Below, piece after piece: positions 6,316 through 7,903 of a DNA stretch of 7,903 nucleotides. Source of the DNA: Vulcanimicrobiota bacterium. Its GTDB lineage: Bacteria; Vulcanimicrobiota; Vulcanimicrobiia; Vulcanimicrobiales; Vulcanimicrobiaceae. Both the position numbers and the translations under genes were made by a program. Where the stretch lies: positions 3,554 to 11,456 of the forward strand of contig PKWF01000256.1 of the NCBI GenBank assembly GCA_003133185.1. The letters run 5' to 3'. Numbering within the stretch: position 1 is the stretch's first letter; each line of letters begins with the position of its first letter. The notes below the pieces were generated by a model that ran no database searches, was not told the origin of the DNA, and was given only the letters and a program-made list of their open reading frames with translations.

Positions 6316-6322
6316 GCTTGCG

Positions 6323-7150
6323 ATGCGGCGACTCATCTCCGCCTTTCGTGACGCCCTGGTTCGTTTCTCTCGCGATGGCTGCGCCTTTCACGCGCAATCG
6401 ATCGCGTTCAACGCCCTTTTTGCGCTCTTCCCGCTCGTGGTTCTCGCGCTGAGCGCCGCGACGCTGGTCTTTCCCGATGCGGAGCGTCGGACCTTAGCCC
6501 TCGTCAATACGCTGGCCCCGACGCTGCACGATTACATCGCCATGAACCTGCAAACGTATATGTACGGACGCGGCATCTCGAGCCTGATCGCCGCCGCGTT
6601 CCTGCTCTGGTCGGGAAAGAATCTTTTCATGGGCCTGGCCTTTGCGCTCGATCGCGCGCTCGCCGTCCCGAAAGGGCGCCCGCTCGTGCACAATCTGGTG
6701 CTGTCGGTCGTCATGCTTCCCGTGACCGGAATACTCTTATTGATTGCCATCGCGCTGCCGATCGTGCTTTCGATTTCGTTTCACGTCGCCGGAATTCACG
6801 ATCCGCGTCGCATCACGCACACCTTGGCCTACTTGATCTCGATCGCGCTGGTCTTCATCGTTGCGGTCGTCCTCTATCGCTGGTTGCCCAATCGCCGTAA
6901 CTCCTGGGCATTCGCCCTGCGCGGGGCCACGGTGGTTGCCGTAGCTTGGCCGGCGGTGCAATACGCCTTCGCGGCCTACGTGACGCACGTGGACTTCACG
7001 CTCATCTATGGGGCCCTCTCCGCGCCGCTGGTCTTGCTGCTCTGGTTCTACTGCATTGGCTCGATCTTTCTCTTTGGGGCGGAGTACAGCATCGCGCTCT
7101 CAACCGGATATCAAGCCGCCGCGCGCGAAGACCCATCGGCTGATGGCTGA
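6323..7150 (+). CDS. YihY/BrkB-family inner-membrane protein
   Basis: The product is 275 residues from the ATG at 6323; the frame is open upstream to 6200, but that stretch is antisense to the stalk gene. The N-terminus MRRLISAFRDALVRFSRDGC is the usual amphipathic lead of the family and is followed by about six membrane helices (roughly 30-50, 85-106, 125-153, 168-186, 200-220, 232-256). Family signatures are SIAFNALFALFPLVV (26-40), YRWLPNRR (185-192) and YGALSAPLVLLLWFYCIGSI (229-248), followed by FGAEYS (251-256). YihY/BrkB proteins, once annotated as ribonuclease BN, are integral inner-membrane proteins whose function is still poorly known. There is no Shine-Dalgarno sequence before the ATG. 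The 3' end overlaps the following exported-protein gene by 8 nt, so the two are cotranslated and possibly act together at the envelope. Confidence 0.93.
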   Translation: MRRLISAFRDALVRFSRDGCAFHAQSIAFNALFALFPLVVLALSAATLVFPDAERRTLALVNTLAPTLHDYIAMNLQTYMYGRGISSLIAAAFLLWSGKNLFMGLAFALDRALAVPKGRPLVHNLVLSVVMLPVTGILLLIAIALPIVLSISFHVAGIHDPRRITHTLAYLISIALVFIVAVVLYRWLPNRRNSWAFALRGATVVAVAWPAVQYAFAAYVTHVDFTLIYGALSAPLVLLLWFYCIGSIFLFGAEYSIALSTGYQAAAREDPSADG

Positions 7151-7903
7151 AACACCCTTCGCGCGCCGAATAGCCGGCTTGATTCTCGCGTGCTCGCTCC
7201 TCGGCTTCGTCGTCGCGGCGACGCCGGCACCGCAACCCTTACCGCAACCCTCGCCGCCCAGCTCTTCCCTCGAACAGCTGCCCGTCGTCCTCGTCTATCC
7301 GTTCGAAGTGCAAACCGGCGCAGATCCGCGGATCGGGACCGCCATCGCGCAGATCCTAGGCCAGGAGATGACGGCGGCAGGCGGGATTACGGTGTTGCCG
7401 ATTCCCGCGGGCATAAAGCGTCCGAGTTTTCTCGACAATGCCCGCGCCGTAAAAGCAGACTTTTATATCAGCGGCTATGTGACGCCGGTCGGAGAGTCCG
7501 CCGCGGTCGTCGAGCAGGTCGTGAGCGTCGAGAGCGGAGTCATTCTTTTCTCTCAGACGGCTCAAGTCTCCAGCGTCGCCGACGTAGCGTCGCAATCGCT
7601 GCTGGCCCGCTCACAGATTCTGGCCTTCGTCGGGCGCGAGACCCAGAACGTCGGAACGCAAACCGCAAACACGCCCGCGCCGACCTCCAGCAACGGTGCG
7701 CAAGTTCCGATCTCGGGTATCTCGAACATGGTCGATTCCGTTTTCAAGCATAAAGGCGGCGCGAAACCATCGCCTACTCCCATGGTCAAGCCGTCGCGCG
7801 GCATCATCATTGCGCCCGTCGCGGCTTCGGGATACGTCGTACCGGCCGAGCTCACGAATGCGCTGCGCGAGCTCTACCTTGCACTCGACACCCGGTTCGT
7901 TAC
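7143..7903 (+). CDS. Exported protein with TolB-N/FlgO-like domain, 3' end cut by window edge
   Basis: From an ATG at 7143, inside the last codons of the YihY-family gene, the frame is open to the window end (253 codons plus two bases). Residues 1-26 form a signal peptide (MAETPFARR, then a hydrophobic AGLILACSLLGFVVAA). Cys17 sits mid-core, so a lipoprotein is unlikely. A Pro/Gln/Ser-rich spacer follows (27-45). Residues 47-165 resemble the TolB N-terminal / FlgO / CsgG-like fold: a strand (LPVVLVYPFEV), a helix (IGTAIAQILGQEMTAAGG), a strand (ITVLPI), a helix ending in KADFYISGYVTPVG, and paired strands (VEQVVSVESGVILFSQTAQV). This is fold-level resemblance only. A low-complexity linker (about 168-218) precedes GIIIAPVAASGYVVPAELTN at 220-239, which may begin a second similar domain. 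The likely location is the periplasm. It is translationally coupled to the YihY-family gene; the function is unknown. Confidence 0.8.
   Translation, partial: MAETPFARRIAGLILACSLLGFVVAATPAPQPLPQPSPPSSSLEQLPVVLVYPFEVQTGADPRIGTAIAQILGQEMTAAGGITVLPIPAGIKRPSFLDNARAVKADFYISGYVTPVGESAAVVEQVVSVESGVILFSQTAQVSSVADVASQSLLARSQILAFVGRETQNVGTQTANTPAPTSSNGAQVPISGISNMVDSVFKHKGGAKPSPTPMVKPSRGIIIAPVAASGYVVPAELTNALRELYLALDTRFV
7229..7251 (+). repeat. Short direct repeat in exported-protein linker
   Basis: ACCGCAACCCT occurs at 7229-7239 and again at 7241-7251, a 12-nt period encoding the Pro-Gln-Pro repeat just after the signal peptide. It keeps the reading frame and is probably a small slippage duplication in a flexible linker. 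Confidence 0.6.

Noticed and set aside
6200..6322. 41-residue N-terminal extension of the YihY-family protein
   Set aside because: It is polar, Arg/Pro-rich and antisense to the stalk-domain coding sequence. MRRLISAFRDALVRF is the normal family start.
7190..7753. 187-codon plus-strand frame near the right end
   Set aside because: It is a shifted-frame shadow of the exported protein, whose frame has a signal peptide and stays open to the window edge. The shadow is Arg-rich.

Overview
This is a GC-rich, gene-dense stretch of bacterial chromosome with no RNA genes, insertion sequences, CRISPR arrays or phage genes. Several traits suggest an uncultured-type high-GC diderm lineage. These are GTG and TTG starts, starts without a Shine-Dalgarno sequence, exported proteins with Pro/Ala/Thr-rich linkers, and a copper-amine-oxidase-N-like (stalk) domain next to an envelope gene. 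Candidatus Eremiobacterota (WPS-2) would fit, but this is an impression from gene style and is not proven by the sequence.

Layout. (1) On the minus strand, reading out of the left edge, a short-chain dehydrogenase closely resembling HSD17B10-type 3-hydroxyacyl-CoA dehydrogenases (899-1663) is followed by a secreted protein of unknown function that is cut by the window edge (1-879). (2) Diverging from these across 40 bp, a five-gene plus-strand run (1704-5911) encodes a membrane-anchored divergent polysaccharide deacetylase (YibQ type), a DoxX-family membrane protein, a beta-hydroxyacid dehydrogenase (3-hydroxyisobutyrate dehydrogenase/GLYR superfamily), a class I SAM-dependent methyltransferase and a zinc-free quinone-oxidoreductase-type medium-chain reductase. 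The last three genes overlap by 1 and 4 nt at their stop/start junctions, and the dehydrogenase start follows doxX by 6 nt with its ribosome binding site inside doxX. (3) A small minus-strand stalk-domain protein (5814-6299) converges on the reductase gene and overlaps its 3' end by 98 nt. (4) Diverging from the stalk gene across only 23 bp, a plus-strand pair encodes a YihY/BrkB-family inner-membrane protein (6323-7150) and, overlapping it by 8 nt, an exported protein with a TolB-N/FlgO-like domain that runs off the right edge (7143-7903).

Functionally, the window mixes envelope genes (deacetylase, DoxX, YihY, stalk and TolB-like proteins) with NAD(P)-dependent oxidoreductases acting on acyl-CoA, hydroxyacid or carbonyl/quinone substrates. 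The doxX-dehydrogenase-methyltransferase-reductase cassette could be a small redox or electrophile-handling unit, but its substrate cannot be read from the sequence. No intergenic gap is longer than about 40 bp. The most unusual features are the overlapping convergent gene ends and two very tight divergent starts, each with an isolated AT-rich core in its gap. I found no convincing evidence of an entirely new defence or mobile system.
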